24,087 bases of DNA from a virus. The DNA is taken from positions 1 through 24,087 of IMG/VR virus record IMGVR_UViG_3300030116_000368; one strand, given 5' to 3'. Under the pieces are notes generated by a model. The model was given only the letters and a program-made list of their open reading frames with translations, did not search any database and was not told where the DNA came from. This document shows positions 1-5,965 of this stretch, piece after piece (the stretch's first letter is position 1; the number at the start of each line of letters is the position of its first letter). Made by a program: the position numbers and the translations under genes.

Positions 1-1
1 G

Positions 2-85
2 ATGGAAGGACAGTACGGAGTATTTGGCAACATTAATCCACAGAAGATAGAAAACGCACCTTCTACTGACGAGTTACCTTTCTAA
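2..85 (+). CDS. 3' end of a gene ending in DELPF, possibly an ssDNA-binding protein (partial)
   Basis: An open frame runs from the window edge to a TAA at 83-85 and encodes 27 residues. The only ATG in view is the first codon, so the true start probably lies outside the window. The visible end is hydrophilic and finishes with STDELPF. Single-stranded DNA-binding proteins of bacteria and phages commonly end in an acidic tip of the D-[DE]-[IL]-P-F type, which docks partner replication proteins. That tip is the only basis for the suggestion, because no OB-fold is visible here. It is followed by a gene-free stretch of about 57 bases with a long T run and no clear hairpin. Confidence 0.45.
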   Translation: MEGQYGVFGNINPQKIENAPSTDELPF

Positions 86-142
86 TTAAGAGGCATTTGG
101 TTTTGTAAGATTTGTCAATGTAAGTCCTCACTTTTTTTTACT

Positions 143-256
143 ATGCAAAAAGCTAAACAATACTTAGTAAAAGATCCTTTACTAAATATCCATTTTAAAA
201 TTATTAATGGTGTACGTTATTGGATTACACCACCACCTTCTACATACGAAAAATGA
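143..256 (+). CDS. small hypothetical protein, 37 residues
   Basis: ATG at 143 opens a 37-residue frame closed by TGA at 254-256. It overlaps the next start as ATGA (253-256), the usual signature of translational coupling, and this is the main reason to accept so short a gene. The product is basic, with a central hydrophobic patch (HFKIINGVRYWITPPP) and no recognisable domain. No convincing Shine-Dalgarno sequence precedes it; a T run lies directly upstream. The function is unknown. It could instead be a leader whose translation drives the next gene. Confidence 0.5.
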   Translation: MQKAKQYLVKDPLLNIHFKIINGVRYWITPPPSTYEK

Positions 257-540
257 AACCAGTAAGAAAATCAGTAGAAAAATTACGCAAACTAAAAGAT
301 ATAAGACGTAAAAATTTAGAAAAGAATTTCCTGGAAATACAAATGAAAGGTCAGGATCATTATGTTTTTATCAAAGAAAATGGTAAGGCTCAAGTTGTTT
401 ATGATGAAGGTCGTTGGGTTACAGAGCATATAAGAACTGCAATCCTTAAATACAATTATGAGATTGACAAGATAGATAAGTTATTTATCAGAGATTTTAC
501 TGATGAAGAACTTAATGAATACGAAAGAACTTTGCAATAG
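253..540 (+). CDS. hypothetical protein, basic N-terminus, 95 residues
   Basis: I place the start at ATG 253 and not at the TTG at 220, because the ATG overlaps the stop of the preceding 37-residue frame (ATGA). The first 30 residues are very rich in Lys and Arg (KLRKLKDIRRKNLEKNF) and probably helical. The middle has a mixed beta-like stretch (QDHYVFIKENGKAQVVYD) and the end is acidic and helical. There are no cysteines, no membrane segment and no motif I can assign. The last 29 bases overlap tail to tail with the gene on the other strand that ends at 512. A basic N-terminus could mean nucleic-acid contact, but that is a guess. Confidence 0.6.
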   Translation: MKPVRKSVEKLRKLKDIRRKNLEKNFLEIQMKGQDHYVFIKENGKAQVVYDEGRWVTEHIRTAILKYNYEIDKIDKLFIRDFTDEELNEYERTLQ

Positions 541-787
541 GGTTTCTTGGTTTTCTTTTTCTCATCTCTACTACAACACGATCAGCTTCTAATTCTATAA
601 GTCTATTTAGTAAAGAAGCCATAAAAACATCTTGGTCAAATTTTTTTCTGACCATATGTGTGCAATATCTTTTTACATTATCCAAATCATTACTTTTCAT
701 TATTTCTCTACATTGCATTTCAATTTCTAGCTCTAATTCTGGAGGTGCTGGTTCTATATCAATGTTGAGAAACTTAGTAATTTTCAT
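512..787 (-). CDS. hypothetical protein, 91 residues, possibly helical
   Basis: Read on the minus strand from ATG at 787 to TAA at 512-514. Its ATG overlaps the stop of the small upstream gene as ATGA (784-787), so the two form one translational unit. The product starts with MKITKFLNIDIEPAPPELELEI and continues as a charged, helix-prone chain. It ends in a basic tail (RKRKPRNPIAKFFRIH). I recognise no domain. The 3' end overlaps the plus-strand gene by 29 bases, so the two cannot both have independent terminators here. It is probably a small cytoplasmic accessory protein of unknown role. Confidence 0.6.
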   Translation of the reverse strand: MKITKFLNIDIEPAPPELELEIEMQCREIMKSNDLDNVKRYCTHMVRKKFDQDVFMASLLNRLIELEADRVVVEMRKRKPRNPIAKFFRIH

Positions 788-945
788 TTCATTGGAAAAA
801 GTTGTTTTTCTAACAAATCAACTGCTCTATCATCTAAAGTGTTTGTAGTTTGTTTACAAATTGCACGAAGCAAATCTACAATAAGTCTCTTAACAGCAGT
901 AGTAGTTAAAAAGGTTAATAAGATTGGTTTTAGAATCTTATACAT
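784..945 (-). CDS. small hypothetical protein with hydrophobic N-terminus, 53 residues
   Basis: ATG at 943-945 opens a 53-residue frame that ends with TGA at 784-786 and shares ATGA with the next start at 787. The N-terminus (MYKILKPILLTFLTTTAVKR) is hydrophobic and looks membrane-associated, though too short and too polar for a certain transmembrane helix. The rest is an amphipathic, mildly acidic chain ending LLEKQLFPMK. I cannot assign a function. The ATGA coupling to the 91-residue gene and the protein-like composition support it as a real gene. It is divergent from the membrane-protein gene at 1013; the 67 bases between should hold promoters for both. Confidence 0.6.
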   Translation of the reverse strand: MYKILKPILLTFLTTTAVKRLIVDLLRAICKQTTNTLDDRAVDLLEKQLFPMK

Positions 946-982
946 AGAAAAAATATGTGTTACTTCCCAAACATAGCTAAAA

Positions 983-991
983 TGCTAGTAT
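983..991 (+). promoter_or_regulatory. possible extended -10 promoter for the plus-strand membrane and exported gene block
   Basis: In the 67-base divergent region there is TGC followed by TAGTAT (986-991). This fits an extended -10 element (TGn plus a 4-of-6 match to TATAAT) about 20 bases before the ATG at 1013. I see no good -35 hexamer at the usual distance, so the call rests on the -10 alone and is weak in such A+T-rich DNA. Confidence 0.25.
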
Positions 992-1012
992 TAGACAAGA
1001 ATCTTAACTTTT

Positions 1013-1423
1013 ATGGCCGAACAGGAGAAAAAAAATCCTCTTCAAAAATTAAAAGAAAACATCACAGATAAAGAAGAGCAATTAGCTTTTATCTCAGTTG
1101 TGGTAAGGCTTATCGTTGTTGCTTGGAGTGGATTTATAGTTTCTCTAAACTATATATCAATCCCAGGATATAGTAACGAACCCAAAGATATAACTTTTCC
1201 TGCTTCTTTGTTAACTGGTGCATTAGCCAGTTTTGGTTTAGAAGGTGCTAAAAAAAGAGGTGACGGCACATTTAAACCAGAGGACAAACCACTTAACAAA
1301 AAAGAAGTGGAAGAGTTACTAGCATCACAGTCAGGAAATTATCAAACAATTAGAATAGAAACACCCATCAAAATACTTGGTGCGGAAGTTGTTGATCGTG
1401 ACCGCACACCACCTAAAAAATGA
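1013..1423 (+). CDS. two-helix membrane protein, possible holin
   Basis: 136 residues. A charged N-terminus (about residues 1-23) is followed by a clear membrane helix (about 24-45, LAFISVVVRLIVVAWSGFIVSL). A short loop follows, then a second, weaker hydrophobic segment (about 62-77, FPASLLTGALASFGLEG), and a long charged cytoplasmic-type tail from about residue 78. Small size, one or two helices and charged ends are typical of holins, and it heads a block of membrane and exported proteins. No endolysin is visible in the window to support a lysis cassette, so holin is only one option; a membrane accessory protein is equally possible. Its stop overlaps the next ATG as ATGA (1420-1423), giving translational coupling. 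Confidence 0.6.
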   Translation: MAEQEKKNPLQKLKENITDKEEQLAFISVVVRLIVVAWSGFIVSLNYISIPGYSNEPKDITFPASLLTGALASFGLEGAKKRGDGTFKPEDKPLNKKEVEELLASQSGNYQTIRIETPIKILGAEVVDRDRTPPKK

Positions 1424-1938
1424 AAAAACTAATTCCATTTTTATTTTTAATTTCAGCACCAGCTTATGCTGATATAACTTCAAAATTTACATCGAGCGTC
1501 AGTGTAAAAGTTGACGCTGCTATGACACAGGCCACAAGAATTGGTGCGTCATATAGTGCTTCTGGAAGCAATATCGGAACAAGTGATACAAACGATCAGA
1601 TCGGAGGACTAACTGTAAGTAATGGTACAGTTACTCTTAATGCTGGAGATTATTCTATCAATGGATGCGGAGCAACACCATCTAACTGTGCAAGTACATG
1701 GTCACTAACAGAATCATTCACAGCAGCAGATACGATTCCGTCAAACAATGGAACAGAGAATACAACAATAACTGCTGGTACAGTTCCTAACTTTGGTAGT
1801 GTAATTTCAACTTCGGCTGGAAGTGGAGATGGTTTTTCTGGATCTATAACATCAGGTCACGGGATTACAGGATTACATGAAGGAGGAGCAGGATCTACTG
1901 TTACAGGACAGTTTGTAACGGAGTTAACTATAAGATGA
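1420..1938 (+). CDS. exported protein of unknown function, signal peptide and two cysteines
   Basis: 172 residues beginning with a textbook signal peptide: a KK n-region, the hydrophobic core LIPFLFLIS, and an A-Y-A site for signal peptidase I near residue 17. The mature part is rich in Ser, Thr, Gly and Asn with little charge, as in beta-rich secreted or surface proteins. It has two cysteines about seven residues apart (NGCGATPSNC), which could form a disulphide. No lipobox is present. It is coupled to the upstream membrane protein by ATGA and followed three bases later by another exported protein. The function is unknown. A role in the host envelope during infection or a virion decoration are both possible, and nothing in the sequence decides between them. 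Confidence 0.7.
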   Translation: MKKLIPFLFLISAPAYADITSKFTSSVSVKVDAAMTQATRIGASYSASGSNIGTSDTNDQIGGLTVSNGTVTLNAGDYSINGCGATPSNCASTWSLTESFTAADTIPSNNGTENTTITAGTVPNFGSVISTSAGSGDGFSGSITSGHGITGLHEGGAGSTVTGQFVTELTIR

Positions 1939-1941
1939 TAT

Positions 1942-2382
1942 ATGAAAAAGCTCTTATTGTTGCTTTTGCTGTATGCCATACCTGTTAAATCACAGCCTGT
2001 TGTCCCAAACTTCACAACGGGTACACTCAGTAGCACCACAAATACGACAACCTCAATCAGTGAGACTATTACTTCAACAGATTATTTTGGTAATTCTTAC
2101 GAGTATTCTGTTACTGGATTGGGAGTCACAACCGATGGATCAGTCGCTCCAAATACAACAAATGTTAATGGGTCAGTAAACGGAGAGAGTCAGACATGGA
2201 CAGGATTAGATTTATCGACAAACAACAAACCAGTATTTACCCTAGCCGATCAAACTTCTGGAAACGCATTTCAATTTACGGAAACTTATCGTGGCCCAGG
2301 TGGAGTTTCAAACGTAACAGTAATTCAAAGAAATATAGAGTCAACAAGCGTAGTCACAAGTACCTCAGTGTTCTCTCAATAA
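1942..2382 (+). CDS. exported protein of unknown function, poly-Leu signal peptide
   Basis: 146 residues. The N-terminus is two lysines, then seven leucines and YAIPVKS. This is a signal peptide with probable cleavage near residues 18-19, before QPVVPN. The mature part is Thr/Ser/Asn-rich, weakly acidic and probably beta-structured (TSISETITSTDYFGNSYEYSV and similar), with no cysteine. It resembles the preceding gene product in composition but not clearly in sequence. The last 187 bases are also open in the -1 frame, where the following exported protein begins, so the end of this gene is an overlapping-reading region. The function is unknown. Confidence 0.7.
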   Translation: MKKLLLLLLLYAIPVKSQPVVPNFTTGTLSSTTNTTTSISETITSTDYFGNSYEYSVTGLGVTTDGSVAPNTTNVNGSVNGESQTWTGLDLSTNNKPVFTLADQTSGNAFQFTETYRGPGGVSNVTVIQRNIESTSVVTSTSVFSQ

Positions 2383-2981
2383 TCCTGCTATCTCCCACGC
2401 AGGTTTTAGCTAATGCTGTTTCGCAATCAAATAATGGTTCCGTTACGAATATGGCTGTACAAACTTTGACGGGTAATATGACAACTAATCAATATGGTGG
2501 AAATATTGTATGCCAAGGGCCAACCCTTTCTATCAGCCCATTTACCACTTTTGGAGCAAATTACCTTAAACCTTATCGCGATTATTATGAAACACCTTTT
2601 TACGATCCAACAGATGCTAATGACGATGGTGTACCAGATAATCCAGGGAATGTACTTTTCAATCAAAAGAATTATTCTGGAACCAATAAAGATAGTTATG
2701 CTTTGAACTTTGGAATATCTGCAACATTTAGTATTCCGTTAGATCGTGGTTTACAGAATCAATGCAAGTCTGCTGCTGATACACAGATTTCTATACAAAA
2801 GCAAGTGCTGGAGAACAAAAGACTAGATTGGCAGATAGCAAGAATCCGTGAATGTGGAAAGCTAAAACAGGAGGGTATAATGCTGGCTACGGATAGTCCT
2901 TTCTTTAATATCTGTAAAGATGTTTATTTAGTGCCAAAAGCAAATCAAGTTATCCCACATACTCATAAATTAAAGCAGTAG
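2196..2981 (+). CDS. exported protein of unknown function with unusual start, four cysteines
   Basis: The frame is open from ATG 2196 to TAG 2979-2981 (261 residues). A signal-peptide-like stretch (KYLSVLSIILLSPTQVLA, then NAVSQSN) sits at about residues 57-74 and not at the N-terminus. No ATG, GTG or TTG lies in this frame between 2196 and that stretch. ATG 2196 has a fair Shine-Dalgarno, GGAG at 2182-2185, ten bases upstream, so translation could start there inside the previous gene. The mature part has a beta-like half and a DANDDGVPDNPGN loop that could bind calcium. A helical, basic C-terminal half follows, and four cysteines are spread along the chain. The conserved-looking body suggests a real exported protein; the start is unsettled. 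Confidence 0.65.
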   Translation: MDRIRFIDKQQTSIYPSRSNFWKRISIYGNLSWPRWSFKRNSNSKKYRVNKRSHKYLSVLSIILLSPTQVLANAVSQSNNGSVTNMAVQTLTGNMTTNQYGGNIVCQGPTLSISPFTTFGANYLKPYRDYYETPFYDPTDANDDGVPDNPGNVLFNQKNYSGTNKDSYALNFGISATFSIPLDRGLQNQCKSAADTQISIQKQVLENKRLDWQIARIRECGKLKQEGIMLATDSPFFNICKDVYLVPKANQVIPHTHKLKQ

Positions 2982-3050
2982 GCAAGCACGGTTAGACTTG
3001 CCCACCTAGACGCCCTATCCATCGCCATGTCGAATAGGGTTCTTTTATTC
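2981..3050 (+). terminator. hairpin pair between convergent gene blocks, probable intrinsic terminator
   Basis: Two hairpins follow the last plus-strand stop. The first pairs GGCAAG (2981-2986) with CTTGCC (2997-3002) around a ten-base loop. The second pairs CCCTAT (3013-3018) with ATAGGG (3034-3039) and is followed directly by a T-rich run, TTCTTTTATTC (3040-3050). That arrangement fits termination of the plus-strand block. The minus-strand gene ends within the T run, so transcription from the right must also stop at or beyond these hairpins, and the element may serve both directions. Confidence 0.55.
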
Positions 3051-3689
3051 TACCTTATCTTTTTTCTTTGTTAGTCTTTTTACAATATTTTTTATAGCTG
3101 GTTTGATTATATTGAGAATAAGAGGGCTACTCGCAGCCACAAGGCCAATAACAGCAGTAGATACAATAGTGCTCGGTTCTGGGATGTATTGATCCACAAA
3201 AGAAACGTTTTCATATAGAGTGATGCACTCAATCCCATCATCACCTCTTTCATGCCCAATGACACGCTCTAATCTTTTTTCGTTACGAAAATCTCCAACT
3301 CGCTGATCTTTGTTACCTGGACATGGTTCTAATTTTATTTCTTTCTTTTCTTTTGGAATATCGGGAATATCAGGTGTTGTAGATTCTGGAACATTAGGTG
3401 TATTAATTGGTTTTTCTTCTTTTTGCTCAACTATCTGTATTTTTTTCCTGTCATAATTTATTGGAACGAATGATGGTATTTTGCCTTCTGGACAACTATA
3501 AAACGCTCCATTTACATCATCTTCAATAATCTGTGTATTTTTTATACTTGCATCTCTATGAGTTTTAACGCATCCAGGTAAATCAATATTAGGTAGCGGT
3601 ACATTTAAAATAGGTAAAGGAGTAGAAATATAGCTATTAATTGTTGGAATCTCTGGAATTATGATCTCAGGGATTTCAGTCATAAGCAT
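3045..3689 (-). CDS. proline-rich protein with C-terminal membrane segment, unknown function
   Basis: 214 residues from ATG 3689; an alternative ATG two codons on, at 3683, is equally possible. The first 40 residues are a run of Pro and Ile units (IPEIIIPEIPTINSY, then LPILNVPLPNIDLPGC). A compact part with LPGCVKTHRDAS and FYSCPEGKIPSFVPINY follows, then a Pro/Glu/Lys linker (about 88-120). After that comes a charged stretch with further cysteines. A hydrophobic C-terminal segment (about 173-195, STAVIGLVAASSPLILNII) ends in a strongly basic tail, consistent with a membrane anchor or a helix buried in a virion. I know of similar undescribed proteins in marine cyanophages but can name no function. 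Its 5' end overlaps the zinc-ribbon gene by 14 bases. Confidence 0.65.
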   Translation of the reverse strand: MLMTEIPEIIIPEIPTINSYISTPLPILNVPLPNIDLPGCVKTHRDASIKNTQIIEDDVNGAFYSCPEGKIPSFVPINYDRKKIQIVEQKEEKPINTPNVPESTTPDIPDIPKEKKEIKLEPCPGNKDQRVGDFRNEKRLERVIGHERGDDGIECITLYENVSFVDQYIPEPSTIVSTAVIGLVAASSPLILNIIKPAIKNIVKRLTKKKDKVE

Positions 3690-3843
3690 CTCTTGGTAAA
3701 AATACTTCTACAAAAGAATTACATTTAGGACAGGAAAGATTAGTAACCATACTATATTCTCCTGATCTTAATGGATAATCTTCGCCATCCATATCGTGAT
3801 CTCCACCCCAGATCAATTCAGTTTTACAGTGCCAGCAGTTCAT
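3676..3843 (-). CDS. small zinc-ribbon protein, 55 residues
   Basis: ATG at 3841-3843 opens a 55-residue frame ending with TGA at 3676-3678. Two CxxC pairs, CWHC at residues 3-6 and CPKC at residues 38-41, about 31 residues apart, form a complete zinc-ribbon ligand set. Between them is an acidic loop (GGDHDMDGEDYP), and the end is short and beta-like (FVEVFLP). The start overlaps the stop of the upstream membrane-protein gene as ATGA, and the end overlaps the next gene, so it sits inside a coupled operon. Small ribbons like this can bind nucleic acid or protein; the partner is unknown. Confidence 0.8.
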   Translation of the reverse strand: MNCWHCKTELIWGGDHDMDGEDYPLRSGEYSMVTNLSCPKCNSFVEVFLPRDAYD

Positions 3844-4157
3844 TTTTTAGGAATTGGAATAGAAGGACCAGATATGTCAGGCATGGTGTTATCTAATATT
3901 TTGGGCATCATTCCTTGAACATTACCAAGGATTTCATTCATAACTTTTGATTTAAACTGTTCTGAAGTTACATACTTGTAACCAAAATACGCTCCACCAC
4001 TCATGGAAGCTACCATAAGAAAAGAAACAATGCTCAAAACATTTGCTATTTTTTGAAACATGATTAAGTTTGCAATATTGAAAGCACTATCTTTTACAAG
4101 TGTGCTTGTGTTACTGCTTATTGTAGCTCTCTCTCCTTTATACGTCACTATGGGCAT
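3840..4157 (-). CDS. small membrane protein, single central helix
   Basis: 105 residues from ATG 4157, but ATG 4061 (residue 33, MFQKIANVLSIVSFL) may be the true start and would give 73 residues. The shorter form has a conventional layout: a short n-region, one membrane helix (about residues 40-63 of the long form, VLSIVSFLMVASMSGGAYFGYKYV), then a soluble tail ending in a proline-rich tip (PDISGPSIPIPKK). Neither start has a good Shine-Dalgarno. The stop overlaps the zinc-ribbon start as ATGA. The role is unknown. The small size would allow a holin or an envelope protein, but no motif supports either choice. Confidence 0.65.
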   Translation of the reverse strand: MPIVTYKGERATISSNTSTLVKDSAFNIANLIMFQKIANVLSIVSFLMVASMSGGAYFGYKYVTSEQFKSKVMNEILGNVQGMMPKILDNTMPDISGPSIPIPKK

Positions 4158-4183
4158 AATGACTAGACAAATGCAAGAAAAGC

Positions 4184-4405
4184 CTAACTAGATTTTTGTG
4201 CGTCAGAAGGTTTTAATTCTTCTTCTTGAGCTTTAGTAGATAACAATTGTGCTTGTGCATCTTTTACACCAATAATCGCACCTTGATACCTATGCTCATT
4301 TTGGCACTCTAATTCGTAAGACCTTTTTGCCTGTTCCTTACGATTTTGTATAGCAATAAGCTCTTGTTCGTATCTTTTTAAAAGATCATCTAATGGATTG
4401 GTCAT
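4184..4405 (-). CDS. small coiled-coil protein, 73 residues
   Basis: 73 residues, almost wholly charged and helix-prone (LLKRYEQELIAIQNRKEQAKRS near the start, then QLLSTKAQEEELKPSDAQKSS at the end). It is likely a short coiled coil. There is one cysteine and no membrane segment. Its ATG overlaps the stop of the upstream adhesin gene as ATGA (4402-4405), so it is co-translated with the host-recognition cassette. A structural or chaperone-like role for the adhesin genes is an inference from position only. Confidence 0.65.
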   Translation of the reverse strand: MTNPLDDLLKRYEQELIAIQNRKEQAKRSYELECQNEHRYQGAIIGVKDAQAQLLSTKAQEEELKPSDAQKSS

Positions 4406-4998
4406 GCTCCTACCTCCATAACTGTTATGTGACTCGGTTGTCTACCAACATAGGCATCATTACTGCTATAAGAACCACGATTTATATAATAAGTACTTCC
4501 CGAAGTTCTAGCGTGAAGTTGTAATTTATATGTTGTTGCACTTGTTGTACTTGGTGAATCTAAGAATTGTCCGTTTAAATCTGTAGACCTAGCACCACCA
4601 ACACCATCATTCCCAGTAATTAAATGATTAGAACATCTTATTTGATTAGTTTGTCCAGAATCTTGATCTCCAATATAAATATCTGAAGAACCTCTCATTA
4701 AATGGATCATTACCCTGTAAGCTCCATTTGGACCGTGTGCATTAACACGATAGTCGACTAAAATTTTATTAGATGCAGATGAAGGAGTTATATCTATAGT
4801 TAAACCTGTTATATCAACTCTTTGATTAGTAGAACTAGCTGCCAAACTAAAAGTATCAGTTTTAACTACTTGTTTTACTTGTAAAATTTTTCCAGCACCA
4901 CCATTGGGAAAGGAGCATTTACCAGCCGAATCTAAAGTAATAGCATCACTAGATGCTCCAGTGTGCCTAATACTATTAACAATTAACCTACTGCTCAT
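4402..4998 (-). CDS. small tail adhesin paralogue 3
   Basis: 198 residues. The N-terminal 35 residues (RLIVNSIRHTGASSDAITLDSAG) are of a kind that opens many marine phage fibre proteins. The rest is the same domain found in the two genes upstream. It begins GKILQVKQVVKTDT, continues through ITGLTIDITPSSASNKILVDY, FLDSPSTTSATTY and YINR, and ends AYVGRQPSHITVMEVGA. This shared domain is probably a trimeric beta-rich tip that contacts the receptor. Its ATG overlaps the stop of the preceding gene and its stop overlaps the next ATG (both ATGA). It is separated from its two paralogues by a 107-residue gene. The function as a virion adhesin is inferred from domain kind and position. Confidence 0.7.
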   Translation of the reverse strand: MSSRLIVNSIRHTGASSDAITLDSAGKCSFPNGGAGKILQVKQVVKTDTFSLAASSTNQRVDITGLTIDITPSSASNKILVDYRVNAHGPNGAYRVMIHLMRGSSDIYIGDQDSGQTNQIRCSNHLITGNDGVGGARSTDLNGQFLDSPSTTSATTYKLQLHARTSGSTYYINRGSYSSNDAYVGRQPSHITVMEVGA

Positions 4999-5318
4999 GG
5001 CTTGGGATTAGCATCTTTAACCGCTTTAATGTGGGTAGCCCATGTTCCAGTTGTATCTAGTTTACCCGCCTTCATATCGGCATACAACATATCAAGTTGA
5101 TCTCCAAAAGAAGCATAGATTGTAGAACCATCAGTTGTTCTATCAGTTTTGTATTTAACAGCAGCAGCTTCAGAATTTAGCGTGGTTCGTGCAGCATCTA
5201 TCTTGCTTTGCTCAAGAGTTACAGACTTGCCATCTTTATCAAAAGCACCAGTACCATCATCAATGGTCACAACAGTACCAGCGTATGCTTTATAAATGGC
5301 TTCGTGGTCTAAGGACAT
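4995..5318 (-). CDS. tail-fibre-associated hypothetical protein, 107 residues
   Basis: Starts MSLDHEAIYKAYAGTVVTIDDGTGAFD, has a helical middle, and ends with ASFGDQLDMLYADMKAG, followed by THIKAVKDANPKP. The GDQLDxLYxDM and KAVKDANPKP signatures recur in small proteins next to tail fibres in marine phages, where they are thought to be virion or fibre-assembly proteins. No enzyme motif is present. A reasonable ribosome-binding site (GAGG about ten bases before ATG) marks a fresh start after a 32-base gap. This is one of the few non-overlapping junctions in the cassette, so it may be translated independently of the paralogue upstream. Confidence 0.65.
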   Translation of the reverse strand: MSLDHEAIYKAYAGTVVTIDDGTGAFDKDGKSVTLEQSKIDAARTTLNSEAAAVKYKTDRTTDGSTIYASFGDQLDMLYADMKAGKLDTTGTWATHIKAVKDANPKP

Positions 5319-5350
5319 AATAGTTTTTCCTCAATTATATAAGATGGTCA

Positions 5351-5965
5351 TTATCCTGCCACCTCCATAAGAGTGAGAGAAGAAGGAACTCTACCTCTTG
5401 ATACATCAGTTGAACCTTGTTCATCTCTTCCAATATAACTCGTAAATCCACCAGAATAACCTTGTTTCCATTGTATTTTATAAGTATGCGAACCAGCACC
5501 ACTTGGAGTATCTAAGGCATGAAATGCACTATATTCTGATTGGTAATTGTAATAACCACTATAATTACCAGCACTTGCACGAGTTACACTACCATCTGCA
5601 TCACCGAGCCAAGGATAATTTGTACTTCCGTCTACATCTACTCTTACTAATCTAAACCAAGTGCTATATGCAGCAGATGATCCAAAAAAGACATTTCCTA
5701 AACAAAGAACTTTACTACCAGCAACAGTAGTTATTGCCTGTGATAAACCAGTAACATCTCCAAAGGTAGTAGATTGTGTAGATTGTGTGTCTGTTTTAGC
5801 TACTTGAACAACTTGCAGAATCTTACCTGCATTTGCAGTTGTAGCTATCGTTCCATCTGCATCACCAGGTAATGTAAGAGTTCTGTCTGCTGCTGGATTA
5901 GAACTTGGTGCAGATAATATAACTGCATTACCACCAGAATGTACAAGTTTAATTTTTCCTGTCAT
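5351..5965 (-). CDS. small tail adhesin paralogue 2
   Basis: 204 residues. The N-terminal module (about 1-45, GKIKLVHSGGNAVILSAP, then DRTLTLPGDADGTIATT) is a recurrent cyanophage fibre unit. The C-terminal domain matches the neighbouring paralogues: GKILQVVQVAKTDTQS, DVTGLSQAITT, WLGDADGSVTR, LDTPSGAGSHTYKIQ and YIGRDEQGS, ending PSSLTLMEVAG. The middle carries extra aromatic residues (NYSGYYNYQSEYSAFHA), suggesting a divergent binding surface. Its ATG overlaps the preceding gene's stop as ATGA (5962-5965). It probably forms a trimeric tip protein on the tail or on a fibre; the receptor is unknown. Confidence 0.7.
   Translation of the reverse strand: MTGKIKLVHSGGNAVILSAPSSNPAADRTLTLPGDADGTIATTANAGKILQVVQVAKTDTQSTQSTTFGDVTGLSQAITTVAGSKVLCLGNVFFGSSAAYSTWFRLVRVDVDGSTNYPWLGDADGSVTRASAGNYSGYYNYQSEYSAFHALDTPSGAGSHTYKIQWKQGYSGGFTSYIGRDEQGSTDVSRGRVPSSLTLMEVAG

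Noticed and set aside
112-144. Promoter TTGTCA (112-117) with TACTAT (139-144)
   Set aside because: The spacing is 21 bases, too long, and the -10 would cover the ATG at 143.
220-252. TTG start at 220 giving a longer form of the protein that ends at 540
   Set aside because: The region 143-256 carries its own small frame, and ATG 253 overlaps its stop as ATGA, the junction type used throughout this window.
2427-2666. Minus-strand 79-residue frame with a hydrophobic start
   Set aside because: It lies wholly inside the exported-protein gene on the other strand, has no neighbours on its strand, and looks like a mirror of biased codons.
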